This document shows positions 42,390-53,528 of a stretch of DNA of 64,000 nucleotides, piece after piece. Location of the stretch: the NCBI GenBank assembly GCA_902635845.1, contig CACPPK010000003.1:1-64000 (forward strand), written 5' to 3'. The notes beneath the pieces are model-generated. The model was not told where the DNA came from and did no database searches. It saw nothing but the letters and a program-made list of their open reading frames with translations. A program made the translations under genes and the position numbers. Origin of the DNA: an uncultured Pelagibacteraceae bacterium (lineage in GTDB: Bacteria; Pseudomonadota; Alphaproteobacteria; Pelagibacterales; Pelagibacteraceae). Within the stretch, counting starts at the first letter, position 1, and each line of letters opens with the position of its first letter.

Positions 42390-44261
42390 ATGAAAAATGA
42401 TTTGTCTTTTGATGTAGTAGTAATAGGTGGTGGGCATGCAGGTTGTGAAGCAGCAGCAGCATCGGCTCGTCTAGGAGTAAACACTGCTCTATTTACTCAC
42501 AAAATAGAGACTATTGGAGAGATGTCATGTAATCCTGCAATAGGTGGTTTGGGCAAAGGTCATTTGGTTAGAGAAATAGATGCCCTTGATGGTGTTATGG
42601 GAGATGTAGCTGACAAATCAGGTATACAATTTAGATTATTAAATAGAAGTAGAGGGCCAGCTGTCAGAGGGCCAAGAACTCAATCAGATAGATCGTTATA
42701 TCGTAAATATATGCAACAAAAACTGTTAAACTACTGTAATTTAAGCGTTTTTTCAGATCCTGTAATAAAGTTTATTTTTGATAAAAATTCAATAAGTGGG
42801 TTTGTAACTAAAGAAGGTAAGAAAGTTCTATCGAATAAGATAATACTCACAACAGGCACTTTTTTAAATGGTTTGATACATATAGGTGATGAAAGAACTC
42901 CTGCAGGCAGATACGACGAGAAACCTTCAACAGGTTTGAGTGAACAATTAGCTAAATATGATTTTAAAATTGGAAGATTAAAAACTGGAACACCACCAAG
43001 ATTAGATGCTAGGACAATTAATTTTGATAACTTAGAAGAACAGTTTGCTGATGAAGATCCTTATTTTTTTTCTTTCTTAACAAAAAAAAATTTAAACAAA
43101 CAAGTGTCATGTAGAATGACGTATACAAATGAGAAGGTTCATAAAATTATAGAAAAGAATTTATCTAAGAGTGCTATGTACTCAGGTAGTATAAAAGGAG
43201 TAGGTCCAAGATATTGTCCATCTATAGAAGATAAGATAGTAAAATTTGCAGATAAAGTTCGTCACCAGATATTTTTAGAACCAGAAGGCCTAAATGATTA
43301 CACAATTTATCCAAATGGTATCTCTACATCACTACCATCAGTTGTACAACAAGAAATATGTAATAATATCAGTGGTTTAGAGAGTGTTTCAATATTAAGA
43401 CCAGGATATGCAATAGAATATGACTATGTAGATCCACGTGAACTATTCTTAACCCTTGAAACCAAGAAGATAAGCAATCTTTATCTTGCTGGTCAGATTA
43501 ATGGAACTACAGGATACGAAGAAGCTGCTGCACAAGGTCTTATAGCTGGAATAAATGCTGCTTTGTCAGTTAAAAAATTAGAGCCATTTATTCTTGATAG
43601 GTCTGATGCCTATATAGGAGTAATGATTGATGATTTAGTTACTAAAGGAGTAGCAGAACCATACCGTATGTTTACATCAAGAGCAGAATATCGATTAAGC
43701 TTGAGATCCGATAATGCTGATCAGAGACTAACAGCCAAGGGAATAGAGATTGGTTTAATAGGTGATGAAAGAAAAACGATATATTTGAGTAAATTTAAAC
43801 AAATTACTCAAATTAGCACAAAAATGATGAAATCTAAGATTTCACCATCTAAAGCAGATAAATTCGGAATTAAAATAGCCAAAGATGGAATATTGAGATC
43901 ATCTGACGAAGTATTAACTCAAAAAGGGGTAAATATGAGCAAAATTAGAGAGATATGGCCTGATATACCTTTTTTTAGTAAAGAAATTGACGAGCAAGTA
44001 GAGATTAATTCGCATTATAGAGGATATTTAAAGAAGCAAAAAGCTGATATTTTGGCATTTAAGAGAGATGAAAACCTAATTATTCCTGATAAAATTAATT
44101 ATGATGGACTATCAGGTTTATCCAATGAGGTAAAAGCCAAATTTAAGCAAATTAAACCAAAAACTATGGGCCAAGCTCTAAGAATCGATGGAATAACTCC
44201 TGCAGCTGTATATATTTTGTTGTCACACGTCAAAAGAAAGTCTATTAAGCATATAGCTTAA
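42390..44261 (+). CDS. mnmG: tRNA uridine 5-carboxymethylaminomethyl modification enzyme MnmG (GidA)
   Basis: [62 protein letters not shown]. Confidence 0.98.
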   Translation: MKNDLSFDVVVIGGGHAGCEAAAASARLGVNTALFTHKIETIGEMSCNPAIGGLGKGHLVREIDALDGVMGDVADKSGIQFRLLNRSRGPAVRGPRTQSDRSLYRKYMQQKLLNYCNLSVFSDPVIKFIFDKNSISGFVTKEGKKVLSNKIILTTGTFLNGLIHIGDERTPAGRYDEKPSTGLSEQLAKYDFKIGRLKTGTPPRLDARTINFDNLEEQFADEDPYFFSFLTKKNLNKQVSCRMTYTNEKVHKIIEKNLSKSAMYSGSIKGVGPRYCPSIEDKIVKFADKVRHQIFLEPEGLNDYTIYPNGISTSLPSVVQQEICNNISGLESVSILRPGYAIEYDYVDPRELFLTLETKKISNLYLAGQINGTTGYEEAAAQGLIAGINAALSVKKLEPFILDRSDAYIGVMIDDLVTKGVAEPYRMFTSRAEYRLSLRSDNADQRLTAKGIEIGLIGDERKTIYLSKFKQITQISTKMMKSKISPSKADKFGIKIAKDGILRSSDEVLTQKGVNMSKIREIWPDIPFFSKEIDEQVEINSHYRGYLKKQKADILAFKRDENLIIPDKINYDGLSGLSNEVKAKFKQIKPKTMGQALRIDGITPAAVYILLSHVKRKSIKHIA

Positions 44262-44905
44262 TGGATCAAGAAATTTTAAATTCTTACTCTAGAATCAACC
44301 ACTTAAATGTTTCACGTGAAACATTTTTGGACTTTGAAAACTATATATCCTTGATTCTCGAAAAAAATAAAAAAATCAACATAATTAGCCAAAATACAGT
44401 GTCAAAAAAGACTATAATTGAGCGTCATATTATAGATTCTGCACAAATTATTGATTTTGTTGATTTAAATAGTAATACAACTACAGATATAGGTTCAGGA
44501 GGTGGTTTTCCAGGTATTATTGTGGCAATCATACTAAAAAATATGAAAAATAACATGTATGTTCATTTATATGAAAAAAGCTACCATAAAAGCCATTTTT
44601 TAAAGGAAGTGTCAGAAAAATTAAAATTAAAGACAAAAGTTTTTCAAAAAAATATTTTTGAAATAAAAAATTTAGAAACAGGTACAATAATGTCTAGAGC
44701 ATTTAAACCAATGCCGGTAGTTTTAGATTTAGTATATGAAAATTTTTCAAAATATAAAAATTTAATTTTCTTTATGGGAAAAAATGGAAAAAAAGTTTTT
44801 GAAAGTTCCAAAAAAAATTGGGAGCTGGAATTTATAGAAAAGAAAAGTTTAACAAGTGAAGACTCTTTTTTAATAAATATTAAAAAAATTAAAAAAAAAA
44901 ATTAA
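44261..44905 (+). CDS. rsmG: 16S rRNA methyltransferase RsmG (GidB)
   Basis: DIGSGGGFPGIIVAI; position between mnmG and parA. Confidence 0.94.
   Translation: MDQEILNSYSRINHLNVSRETFLDFENYISLILEKNKKINIISQNTVSKKTIIERHIIDSAQIIDFVDLNSNTTTDIGSGGGFPGIIVAIILKNMKNNMYVHLYEKSYHKSHFLKEVSEKLKLKTKVFQKNIFEIKNLETGTIMSRAFKPMPVVLDLVYENFSKYKNLIFFMGKNGKKVFESSKKNWELEFIEKKSLTSEDSFLINIKKIKKKN
44305..44326. promoter_or_regulatory. parS: parS centromere site (ParB binding)
   Basis: AAATGTTTCACGTGAAACATTT, 22-bp perfect palindrome containing the 16-bp parS consensus TGTTTCACGTGAAACA. Confidence 0.95.
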
Positions 44906-44926
44906 AAAGATTATAAAAAAAATTAA

Positions 44927-45721
44927 ATGCAAATAATTTCAGTTATAAATCAAAAGGGTGGGGTCGGAAAAACTACCACGGTGATAAATCTTGCTGCTGG
45001 TTTATCTCAGATAGATAAAAAAATTTTAGTAATTGACCTAGATCCGCAAGGCAACGCTACCACAGGTCTGGGATTAACTAATATGGGTAGCTCAAGTGAC
45101 ACAATCTATGGAGTATTGAATGGAACTAGAGAAATCAGTGGAGTTATCAAAAAAACACAGTTCAAAAATTTAGATATTATCACATCCAACGTAGATTTAT
45201 CAGGTTTAGAAGTAGAGACTGCTGATGACAGTAACAGAGCTTTTATACTAAAGACTAAATTAGCCGCGTATTTAAATGATTCTAGAGGGCTATATGATTA
45301 TATCTTGATTGATTGTCCGCCTTCATTGAGCTTGTTGACAATAATGGCACTTGTAAGCTCAAACTCATTATTGGTACCACTCCAAACTGAATTTTTTGCT
45401 TTAGAGGGATTAACGCAGCTAATGACAACAATCGAAAGGATAAAAGTACGTTTAAATCCTGATTTGAAAATTAGGGGTATACTTCTAACCATGTATGACA
45501 AAAGAAATAAGCTTTCGTCACAAGTTGAGAAAGAAGCGAGGGATTATTTTAGTGAAAAAGTTTATTCAACAGTCATACCAAGGAATGTCAGATTGTCAGA
45601 AGCACCCTCACATGGTATGCCAGTATTAATCTATGACAAAACATGTCCTGGAAGTAAATCTTATTTTAGTTTTACTGATGAGTTTATAAGCCAAGAGACA
45701 AAAGTTGGAAGTGCTGCTTAA
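44927..45721 (+). CDS. parA: Chromosome partitioning ATPase ParA
   Basis: IISVINQKGGVGKTTTVINLAAGL; DLDPQGNATTGLG. Confidence 0.96.
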   Translation: MQIISVINQKGGVGKTTTVINLAAGLSQIDKKILVIDLDPQGNATTGLGLTNMGSSSDTIYGVLNGTREISGVIKKTQFKNLDIITSNVDLSGLEVETADDSNRAFILKTKLAAYLNDSRGLYDYILIDCPPSLSLLTIMALVSSNSLLVPLQTEFFALEGLTQLMTTIERIKVRLNPDLKIRGILLTMYDKRNKLSSQVEKEARDYFSEKVYSTVIPRNVRLSEAPSHGMPVLIYDKTCPGSKSYFSFTDEFISQETKVGSAA

Positions 45722-46563
45722 TGGATAAAATAAAAAAAGGGCTAGGAAGAGGACTGTCATCATTGATTGGAGAAACAAAAGTTGAGACTCAAAAAAATCA
45801 AGTATCAATTGGAGACTTGGTTCCAAATAAGTATCAACCAAGAAAAATATTTGACGAAGCTAGTTTAGAAGATCTAACCAATTCGATTAAAGAAAGAGGA
45901 ATGATACAGCCTATAATTGTTAGAAATTCAAATAATAATAGATCTAAGTTTGAAATAATTGCTGGCGAGAGAAGATGGCTAGCAGCACAAAGAGCTGGTC
46001 TGCACAATGTTCCTGTTGTCATAACAGAAGCAGATGACTTAAAATCTTTAGAATTTGCTATTGTAGAAAATGTTCAAAGGCATGACCTAAATCCTCTAGA
46101 AGAAGCGCAAGGATATAAAAGATTAATAGACGAATTTTCTTATGATCAAGAAAAGGTGTCAAAGTTCATTGGTAAGAGCAGGAGCCATATAACTAATTCT
46201 TTGCGACTCCTTACTTTACCAGATGATGTAATCAAATTAATTGAAAATCAAAAATTAACTGCAGGTCATGCAAAAGTTTTAGTAGGCCTTGAAAATGCAA
46301 GTTTTGTAGCATCAAAAATTATTGAAAAAAAACTTTCAGTAAGACAAGCTGAAAGCTTTGTACAGATTTTTAAAAAGAAAAAACAAAAATCAAAAAATGC
46401 AAAAGATACTAATATTATCGCTCTCGAATTATCTGTATCAAATAAAATAGGATTAAATGTTGATATTCAAAATAATAAAAGAAATAAAGGGAAAATAAGC
46501 TTTGAATATAAGGATTTAGATCAACTAAATAAGATAATAGATATAATAAAGTCTAATTATTAG
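45721..46563 (+). CDS. parB: Chromosome partitioning protein ParB
   Basis: KGLGRGLSSLIG; ERRWLAAQRAG; ENVQRHDLNPLEEAQGYKRL. Confidence 0.96.
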   Translation: MDKIKKGLGRGLSSLIGETKVETQKNQVSIGDLVPNKYQPRKIFDEASLEDLTNSIKERGMIQPIIVRNSNNNRSKFEIIAGERRWLAAQRAGLHNVPVVITEADDLKSLEFAIVENVQRHDLNPLEEAQGYKRLIDEFSYDQEKVSKFIGKSRSHITNSLRLLTLPDDVIKLIENQKLTAGHAKVLVGLENASFVASKIIEKKLSVRQAESFVQIFKKKKQKSKNAKDTNIIALELSVSNKIGLNVDIQNNKRNKGKISFEYKDLDQLNKIIDIIKSNY

Positions 46564-47551
46564 TTTTAGTAGAACATAAACTAATAATAAAATCGTAAAT
46601 TATACTTATAGAATTGTTCAGATTATTTTTTACTATAAATTCTATTTCACTTAATTTGTAGATTAATTCTCTAATTCTACCTGGTTTCCATTTAAATATT
46701 TGTTGTTTGGTAATCTCTTTTTCCATCCAAAATATAGGTGGTTTTGCTGACGAAATAGTTAAATCAATATTTTTATTTTTTTCATAATCCAATGATAACT
46801 TTAATAATTTTTTTAGTTTTAAACTAAAAGATCTAATAATTATTATACTGTCTTCATAATTATAATTATTTTCATTTAAAATACTGATAGTTTTTTTTTT
46901 ATTTTCAATAAGACAATTATTAATTAATTCTGAAATACTATGATTTTCAATTAAATTTATTAATTTATAAAGGTCTTCTGTCGAAATATTTTTTTTATTT
47001 TTACAATAGAATTTAATTTTAGTTAATTCATTGTTAAGATTTCCTCTATCCCCATTACATTTATTTACTATTAAGTTAATATTCTCATTAGAAATTGAAA
47101 TATTGTTTTGTCTTAAGAATACACTTGCTATTTTTGAAAGTGTATCTTGATTGTCGGGATAAAATGGTACGCATATCGTTTTTTTATTTTTTTCAAAAAA
47201 TATTCTCAATTTAGATTTTTTATCTAGAATTTCGCTATTTATAATTATAATTAATTCATCTAAGTTTTTATCTAAAACATCTTCAATTATTTTAACTATT
47301 TTATCACTACCTCTATTAATTATAACTATTTTGCTTTTTTCAAATAATGATCCTGAGTTAATTGTGTTATAAAAAATTTCGCTGTTATTTAAAATATCTT
47401 TTTCATCAAGTCTTTTGAGCATGAATTCTTGGTTTTTATCTAAAATTTTGGATATTTCTTCTTCTTTTGCACCTTGGTTTTGGCCGTATAGAAGTATTAG
47501 ATTTTTCTTCTTAAAATCTAAATTTTTTAATTGGTAAGATTTTAAAATCAT
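46553..47551 (-). CDS. holA: DNA polymerase III delta subunit
   Basis: LILLYGQNQGAKEEEISKIL; NLNNELTKI; position next to LptE-like and leuS. Confidence 0.85.
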   Translation of the reverse strand: MILKSYQLKNLDFKKKNLILLYGQNQGAKEEEISKILDKNQEFMLKRLDEKDILNNSEIFYNTINSGSLFEKSKIVIINRGSDKIVKIIEDVLDKNLDELIIIINSEILDKKSKLRIFFEKNKKTICVPFYPDNQDTLSKIASVFLRQNNISISNENINLIVNKCNGDRGNLNNELTKIKFYCKNKKNISTEDLYKLINLIENHSISELINNCLIENKKKTISILNENNYNYEDSIIIIRSFSLKLKKLLKLSLDYEKNKNIDLTISSAKPPIFWMEKEITKQQIFKWKPGRIRELIYKLSEIEFIVKNNLNNSISIIYDFIISLCSTKTNN

Positions 47552-47997
47552 TTATTTATGAGTTGTAATATCAGGCTCTCATATATCGAATTAGACATAT
47601 TTTCTTTCATTCTATCCTCGTAATCTTTCTCTTCAAATTTGTCACTGAAATTTTCCATTTTTGAATTTTTGCTTATAGAGATCGTTTTACTTTGATCTCC
47701 AAAATCTACTAAAAATTTTGATATTAAAATTAATTCATATGTTTCAATGTCTCCAGCAGTATTTCTAGATAAATCTTTTTTTATATACTCGGTGTTTATT
47801 TGGATTTTTATTGGATCAACATTTAAATTTTTATTATTATTTATTCTCGATCTAATTATAGAATTTGCTCTACTATCCCCTGTATAGTTTGTAATTTCAA
47901 TATTTAGAAATTTATTATTCTTTGAAGAATATAATGGGGAGTAATCACAAGAACTCAATATTAAAACAATAAATATTAAAAAGAATTTTTTAATCAT
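47548..47997 (-). CDS. lptE: LptE-like LPS-assembly lipoprotein
   Basis: Lipobox LILSSCDYSPLYSS; IEITNYTGDSRANSIIRSRI; between leuS and holA. Confidence 0.8.
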   Translation of the reverse strand: MIKKFFLIFIVLILSSCDYSPLYSSKNNKFLNIEITNYTGDSRANSIIRSRINNNKNLNVDPIKIQINTEYIKKDLSRNTAGDIETYELILISKFLVDFGDQSKTISISKNSKMENFSDKFEEKDYEDRMKENMSNSIYESLILQLINK

Positions 47998-50534
47998 TAT
48001 ATGATTATATTTATTAATTTATCCTTTATATAGATTTTTTTCTTAATCGGTTTATTTTCAAAATATTTTTCTAACTTATCATTGTCCATAATTAATTTAA
48101 TTAAATTTTCTTCGGTTGTATTTAGTTGTGTTTTAATAATTTCCCTCTTTTTACCGTTAATTTGTACAACTATATTTATTTCATCTTCTTGAATTAAATT
48201 TTCATTATATTCTGGCCAAATTACTTTATCTTTATTGTTGATTAATTCTAAACACTCACTAGAAAAATGTGGAATCACGGGCGACATTAAGATTAATATA
48301 TTCTGATAATTTTCAAGTAATGTTTTTTTTGTATAACTGTCATTTAATTTTTTAAATAAAAAAGTGTATGTTTCGTGTAAGTTTGCTATGATTTTATTGT
48401 AACTAAAATTATTCAAGTTTTCTGTTACTTTTTTAATTAATTTGTTTGTAAATTTTTCAATTTCATTATTTTTATCTTCTTTATGATCTTTTTTAATTTC
48501 ATCTAATATCTTAGAATTTAAATTCCATAATTTTTGAATAAACTTAAAAGATGAAATAATTCCTTCCTCTGACCACTGTACATCTTTTTCTGGAGGACTA
48601 TCTGATAAAATAAATAATCTCGCAGCATCTGCTCCGTAATTATTAATAATATTTTCAGGATCAATCGTATTTTTTTTAGATTTAGACATAGATTCTGATG
48701 GTCCAACTTTTATCTCTTTAGACCTATCTTTTATAAGATATTTTTTTCCATCTATAGTTTCAATTTCTTCAGGACTTACCCAATTGTTTTGAGCATCTTT
48801 ATATGTTTCATGACAAACCATACCTTGAGTAAATAAACCATCAAAAGGTTCTTTAATGTTAAAATTTTTATTGTTGTGTGCAATGGCCCTCATAAAAAAT
48901 CTGGAATAAAGTAAATGTAAAATTGCATGTTCTACACCACCTATATATTGGTCTACAGGCATCCAATAATTAATATCATCTTGCTTGAACCCGTAACCCT
49001 TTTCGTCTGGAGAGCAAAATCTCAAAAAATACCAAGAGGAACAGACAAATGTATCTAATGTATCGGTTTCTCTGATCATTTTTTTTCCATTAATAATGAT
49101 TTCTTTCCAATTTTTTTGGCTATCTAAAGGATTTCCTTTAACATTTAAATTTATATCCTGAGGAAGTTTAACAGGTAGCATTGATTTTGGTATGGCATGA
49201 ACTTTACCCTCCTCGTCATATGCAACAGGTATTGGACATCCCCAATATCTTTGTCTTGATACGCCCCAGTCTTTTAATCGATAATTTATTTGTTTTTGAC
49301 CTATTTTTTTTTCTTCCAAAATTTTTATTGTCTCAATCACTGAATTGTCTGGAGCTTTAAGACCGTTTAGAAAGTCTGAATTAATTATAATTCCTGGACC
49401 CGAGTAAGCTTCATTTTTTACTTGGAAGCTCTCTTTTTCGTTGTACGGCTTTACAACTGTTTTAATATCTAAATTATATTTTTTCGCAAAATCAAAATCT
49501 CTCTGATCATGTGCAGGACAACCAAAAACAGCTCCAAATCCGTAATCCATTAATACAAAGTTAGCAAAATATACAGGTACTTTGTGCTTTGAATTTAAAG
49601 GGTTTATTGCCACAAGATTAGTTTTGAAACCAATCTTTTCTCCAACTGCTATTGCCTCCTCAGTTGTTCCTGTTTTGGAGCACTGTTCTTTAAACTTTAT
49701 AAAATCTTTATCTTTATTATAAAATTCTGAAACTTCATGATCAATCGATAAGGCTAAAAAAGAAAAACCAAAAAGAGTATCGGGCCTTGTGGTAAAACAT
49801 TTTATATTTTTTACTGGCAAATCTCCTTCTATTTTAAAATCAATTTCGCTTCCAAATGATTTTCCAATCCAATTTTTTTGCATTGTTTTTACTTTGTTCG
49901 GCCAATAATTTAATTGCTCAAGTCCTTCCAAAAGATCTTCAGAAAATTTAGAAATATTAAAAAACCATTGACTTAATTTTTTTCTTTCTACTATAGCGCC
50001 AGATCTCCAGCCCTTACCATCAATAACTTGTTCATTTGCTAAGACTGTTTCATCTACAGGATCCCAATTTACGTAGTTTTCTTTTCTATAAACTAATTTT
50101 TTATCAAGAAGTTCGAGAAAAAAATTTTGTTGGTGTTTGTAATATTCATCTGAGCATGTTGAAATTTCTCTGTCCCAATCAATAGAAAGTCCAAGTCTTT
50201 TTAGTTGAGTTTTCATTTTTGAAATATTGGACTCGGTCCATATCTTTGGATCAAGATTATTTTGCTTAGCTGCATTTTCTGCGGGCATTCCAAATGAGTC
50301 CCAGCCCATAGGATGTAAAACGTTAAATCCTTGAAGAAGTTTATATCTAGCTAGAACATCTCCAATTGTATAATTTCTGACATGCCCCATGTGAATTTTT
50401 CCAGAAGGGTATGGAAACATCTCTAGGCAATAGAATTTTTTTTTATCTTTATCTACTTTAGTTGAAAATGTTTTATTTTCATCCCAAAGTTTCTGCCATT
50501 TATCTTCTATAGATTTAAAATTATATCTTTCCAC
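47997..50534 (-). CDS. leuS: Leucyl-tRNA synthetase
   Basis: [52 protein letters not shown]. Confidence 0.98.
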   Translation of the reverse strand: MERYNFKSIEDKWQKLWDENKTFSTKVDKDKKKFYCLEMFPYPSGKIHMGHVRNYTIGDVLARYKLLQGFNVLHPMGWDSFGMPAENAAKQNNLDPKIWTESNISKMKTQLKRLGLSIDWDREISTCSDEYYKHQQNFFLELLDKKLVYRKENYVNWDPVDETVLANEQVIDGKGWRSGAIVERKKLSQWFFNISKFSEDLLEGLEQLNYWPNKVKTMQKNWIGKSFGSEIDFKIEGDLPVKNIKCFTTRPDTLFGFSFLALSIDHEVSEFYNKDKDFIKFKEQCSKTGTTEEAIAVGEKIGFKTNLVAINPLNSKHKVPVYFANFVLMDYGFGAVFGCPAHDQRDFDFAKKYNLDIKTVVKPYNEKESFQVKNEAYSGPGIIINSDFLNGLKAPDNSVIETIKILEEKKIGQKQINYRLKDWGVSRQRYWGCPIPVAYDEEGKVHAIPKSMLPVKLPQDINLNVKGNPLDSQKNWKEIIINGKKMIRETDTLDTFVCSSWYFLRFCSPDEKGYGFKQDDINYWMPVDQYIGGVEHAILHLLYSRFFMRAIAHNNKNFNIKEPFDGLFTQGMVCHETYKDAQNNWVSPEEIETIDGKKYLIKDRSKEIKVGPSESMSKSKKNTIDPENIINNYGADAARLFILSDSPPEKDVQWSEEGIISSFKFIQKLWNLNSKILDEIKKDHKEDKNNEIEKFTNKLIKKVTENLNNFSYNKIIANLHETYTFLFKKLNDSYTKKTLLENYQNILILMSPVIPHFSSECLELINNKDKVIWPEYNENLIQEDEINIVVQINGKKREIIKTQLNTTEENLIKLIMDNDKLEKYFENKPIKKKIYIKDKLINIII

Positions 50535-50554
50535 AAATTGTTTGTAATTTAAAT

Positions 50555-51115
50555 TTAACCATCACCAGGTACAGATAGTACATATGGTTTTATTTTTTTT
50601 TGATGGTTATTCTTTTCATAGATGGTGGCTTTTTTCAAAATTTCTTTTTTTAGTTCAGTAACTAAATTTTGGCTTTTTTCAGTAATTTTACATTTATTAT
50701 TTATATCACATTGTTTTGTAAAAACCTTGATGTCCAAAGCATCTGATCTAATTTCATTTGTAAGAAATCTAATTGAAATTTTAATTAAATCTGTTGAGTC
50801 GTCATTGCTAGAATACCAATCAGTAATTATGATACCTCCGCTGTAATTTACAGAAGCTAGAGGAATAAAGTCTATTATATCTAAAGAAGCTCTCCATAAC
50901 TCATTAGAACTAGCAAACTCAAAATTTCCACCTCGGTTGTTTCCATCACCAAAGTCCATTAGCCTAAAACCTTTACCCTCCTCTAAATTTTTCTTAACTC
51001 TTAATTTAGGATCATAGGGATTTTCTTTTGCATCACCTCCCATTTTCGCTAATTGGCAACCACTAAAAAAAATAGAAAAGCTCAATAATAGGCAAATAAT
51101 TTTAAAATTTTTCAT
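50555..51115 (-). CDS. DUF3576-type lipoprotein
   Basis: Lipobox [39 protein letters not shown]. Confidence 0.75.
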   Translation of the reverse strand: MKNFKIICLLLSFSIFFSGCQLAKMGGDAKENPYDPKLRVKKNLEEGKGFRLMDFGDGNNRGGNFEFASSNELWRASLDIIDFIPLASVNYSGGIIITDWYSSNDDSTDLIKISIRFLTNEIRSDALDIKVFTKQCDINNKCKITEKSQNLVTELKKEILKKATIYEKNNHQKKIKPYVLSVPGDG

Positions 51116-51332
51116 TGATGCTTTTTTAATTAAAAATTGGGCTTTTTTATATATTATAAATCAAAAATGATGAAAAAATCATTATTTTAGGGATTATTTA
51201 AGTGTTGTAAAAATATCACATTTCTTAAAAATAACAAAAAAAAAACGGTAAATTGCACCTAATTTTAGCTCATCTGGTATTTATGCGATGTTTATTATTA
51301 ATAATTAACAATAAAAATAAGGAGTAATTAAT

Positions 51333-52295
51333 ATGAACAAATTTACTAAAATCGGTCTATCAGCATTAGCTGGATCTTTAGTAGCATTTTCTGCTCATGC
51401 TGGTTCTTTATCAGCTTCAGGAAGTGCATCACTATCGTTCTCTAATGGTGATGACGAAAGTTTAACTCACGAAGGTAACCAGTGGACTATGGGTGATTCA
51501 ATCACTATGACTGGTTCAGGTGAGATGGACAATGGAATGACTATCAGTGTATCATTCGAAATCGATAACGATGATGTAGGTGGTGGTAACGTTTATGACT
51601 CACATAGCATGACTTTAGACACAAATGGAATGGGAACAATTACGTTCGCAGGTCATGGTGGAAGTTCAGCGATGAGTGCATTAGATGACGTAACTCCAAA
51701 CGGTTACCAAGAATCTTGGGATGTTGTTACAGGTGCTGAAACTAGTACTCTAGTTGGTGGACACAGTGGTGACAATATGTTCACTTACAAATCGCCAGAT
51801 TTAAGTGGTGCTACAGTAACTGTTGCTTACCTAAATGCATCTGACGCAGCGTCTGATGTATCATACATGGACTTTTCAATCGTTGCTAAGCCAGAAATGG
51901 TTGATGGTTTAGAAGTTGGTTATGGTTTCGGTGAAACTGAAGAAACTACAGGAACTGCAATTGATGAATCAGCAATGTATGTTAAATACACTTATGGTTC
52001 AGTAACAGTTGGTTACCAAATCAACGAAGCAGATGGTCCTGCAGCAGCAAACGACCTTGACTTCGAAGCTTTAGGTATTTCATACGCAGTAACTGACGAT
52101 TTCACAATTGGTTACAGTACATCTGAGTCAGATTTAGCTTCTGATTCTGATGTTCAGGAAGCAACTGCAATCGGTGCTTCATACACAACTGGTGGAATTA
52201 CTGTTGCTGGTTCAATGAACTCAGTTGATAACGTAGGATTCGATGCATCTGCAGACAGAGATGGTTACGAGTTCAACGTATCATTTGCATTCTAA
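51333..52295 (+). CDS. Acidic outer-membrane porin
   Basis: Signal peptide MNKFTKIGLSALAGSLVAFSAHA; beta-strand repeats; terminal aromatic FNVSFAF (BAM signal); strong AAGGAG ribosome binding site. Confidence 0.82.
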   Translation: MNKFTKIGLSALAGSLVAFSAHAGSLSASGSASLSFSNGDDESLTHEGNQWTMGDSITMTGSGEMDNGMTISVSFEIDNDDVGGGNVYDSHSMTLDTNGMGTITFAGHGGSSAMSALDDVTPNGYQESWDVVTGAETSTLVGGHSGDNMFTYKSPDLSGATVTVAYLNASDAASDVSYMDFSIVAKPEMVDGLEVGYGFGETEETTGTAIDESAMYVKYTYGSVTVGYQINEADGPAAANDLDFEALGISYAVTDDFTIGYSTSESDLASDSDVQEATAIGASYTTGGITVAGSMNSVDNVGFDASADRDGYEFNVSFAF

Positions 52296-52317
52296 TTAAT
52301 TTAGATTCAAATATTAT

Positions 52318-52348
52318 AAAAAGGGCCCCTTTTAGGGGCCTTTTTTTT
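52318..52348. terminator. Bidirectional-looking intrinsic terminator after porin
   Basis: AAAAAGGGCCCC-TTTTA-GGGGCCTTTTTTTT: GC stem, A-run upstream and T8 downstream. Confidence 0.93.
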
Positions 52349-52877
52349 ATTCAAAAAAAGAAATACCAGCGAAGCCTGAACAGTTAGTTAAATTTAATTT
52401 TTTTTGGTTATGCTTGCTAATTCCACCTAGGGCTATGTAATTTAGATCTGTGTGGGTTGACAAAATTTTAAGTTTATTAATTCCTAAAAAATTTTTATTT
52501 TTCTTAAACAATGATGATAAAAAAATTAATTCAATTTTTTGAGTTTCTTTAATTTTAATCTCTTTATAGTTGTGTGCAGATCCTATCAATTTAAAATTTT
52601 TTTTTAAATTAAATGATAAATGATTAAAATTTCTATTGAAAGATGGAATATAAGCACCGTTTAAATTTAACTTTATTGCTAATTTAATATTATTAGATAA
52701 GAAAAGTTTAAAATTATTTTTTTTACAAAAATTTTTTAAATACAGTAATTTTTTTTCATCCGTAGGATTTATATAATTCCTATAAATGATTGATGTATTT
52801 TTATCTAATTTATTTAAATTTTTTGTATCAAAATTACTTATAAAGTAATATTTTGAATAAAAATTGCTATGGATCAT
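52347..52877 (-). CDS. ThiE/TenI-family (thiamine phosphate synthase-like) protein
   Basis: YYFISNFD...; LIGSAHNYKEI; YIALGGISKHNQKKL; GFAGISFF. Confidence 0.72.
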   Translation of the reverse strand: MIHSNFYSKYYFISNFDTKNLNKLDKNTSIIYRNYINPTDEKKLLYLKNFCKKNNFKLFLSNNIKLAIKLNLNGAYIPSFNRNFNHLSFNLKKNFKLIGSAHNYKEIKIKETQKIELIFLSSLFKKNKNFLGINKLKILSTHTDLNYIALGGISKHNQKKLNLTNCSGFAGISFFE

Positions 52878-53528
52878 TCTGTAAAAAACCTAGTTACTAT
52901 TAAAGATAATATTAATTCAAAATTAAAGATTTTTAAAATTAATAAAAATCCAAAGATTATTGCAGTTTCTAAAACTTTTAATTTACAAAAAATATTACCT
53001 TTAATCCAATATGGACATCTTGACTATGGTGAAAATAAAGTTCAGGAAGCGCTAGAAAAATGGTCTGAACTCAAAGAAAAAAAACCAGAATTAAAATTAC
53101 ATATGATAGGCAAACTTCAAACAAATAAAGTAAAGTTAGCTGTTAAGATTTTTGATTATATACACTCTGTAGATAGCAAAAAGTTAGCTCAGAAAATATC
53201 TGATGAACAAAAAAAAATAAATAAAAATATTAAAGTTTTTATTCAAGTGAATATCGGTGATGAAACTCAAAAATCTGGAATAAACAAGAACGATTTAAAA
53301 GATTTAATAGATTTCTGTATTACGATTAATTTAAATGTGATTGGTTTAATGTGTATACCTCCAATTGAGGCTGACACTGATTATTATTTTAACGAAATGT
53401 TAAATTTAAATAATTCATTTAATTTAAGTGAACTTAGTATGGGAATGTCATCTGATTATTTAAAAGCAATAGAGTATTATGGTACCTATTTAAGAATAGG
53501 TTCAAGTATTTTCGGTCAAAGAGATTAA
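52869..53528 (+). CDS. YggS-family PLP homeostasis protein
   Basis: IIAVSKTF; YGENKVQEALEKW; HMIGKLQTNKVK; MGMSSDYLKAIEYYGTYLRIGSSIFGQR. Confidence 0.96.
   Translation: MDHSVKNLVTIKDNINSKLKIFKINKNPKIIAVSKTFNLQKILPLIQYGHLDYGENKVQEALEKWSELKEKKPELKLHMIGKLQTNKVKLAVKIFDYIHSVDSKKLAQKISDEQKKINKNIKVFIQVNIGDETQKSGINKNDLKDLIDFCITINLNVIGLMCIPPIEADTDYYFNEMLNLNNSFNLSELSMGMSSDYLKAIEYYGTYLRIGSSIFGQRD

Noticed and set aside
51116-51332. Promoter or sRNA in the porin upstream gap
   Set aside because: Candidate -35/-10 pairs have poor spacing and the small hairpins are AT-only; not enough to call without TSS data.
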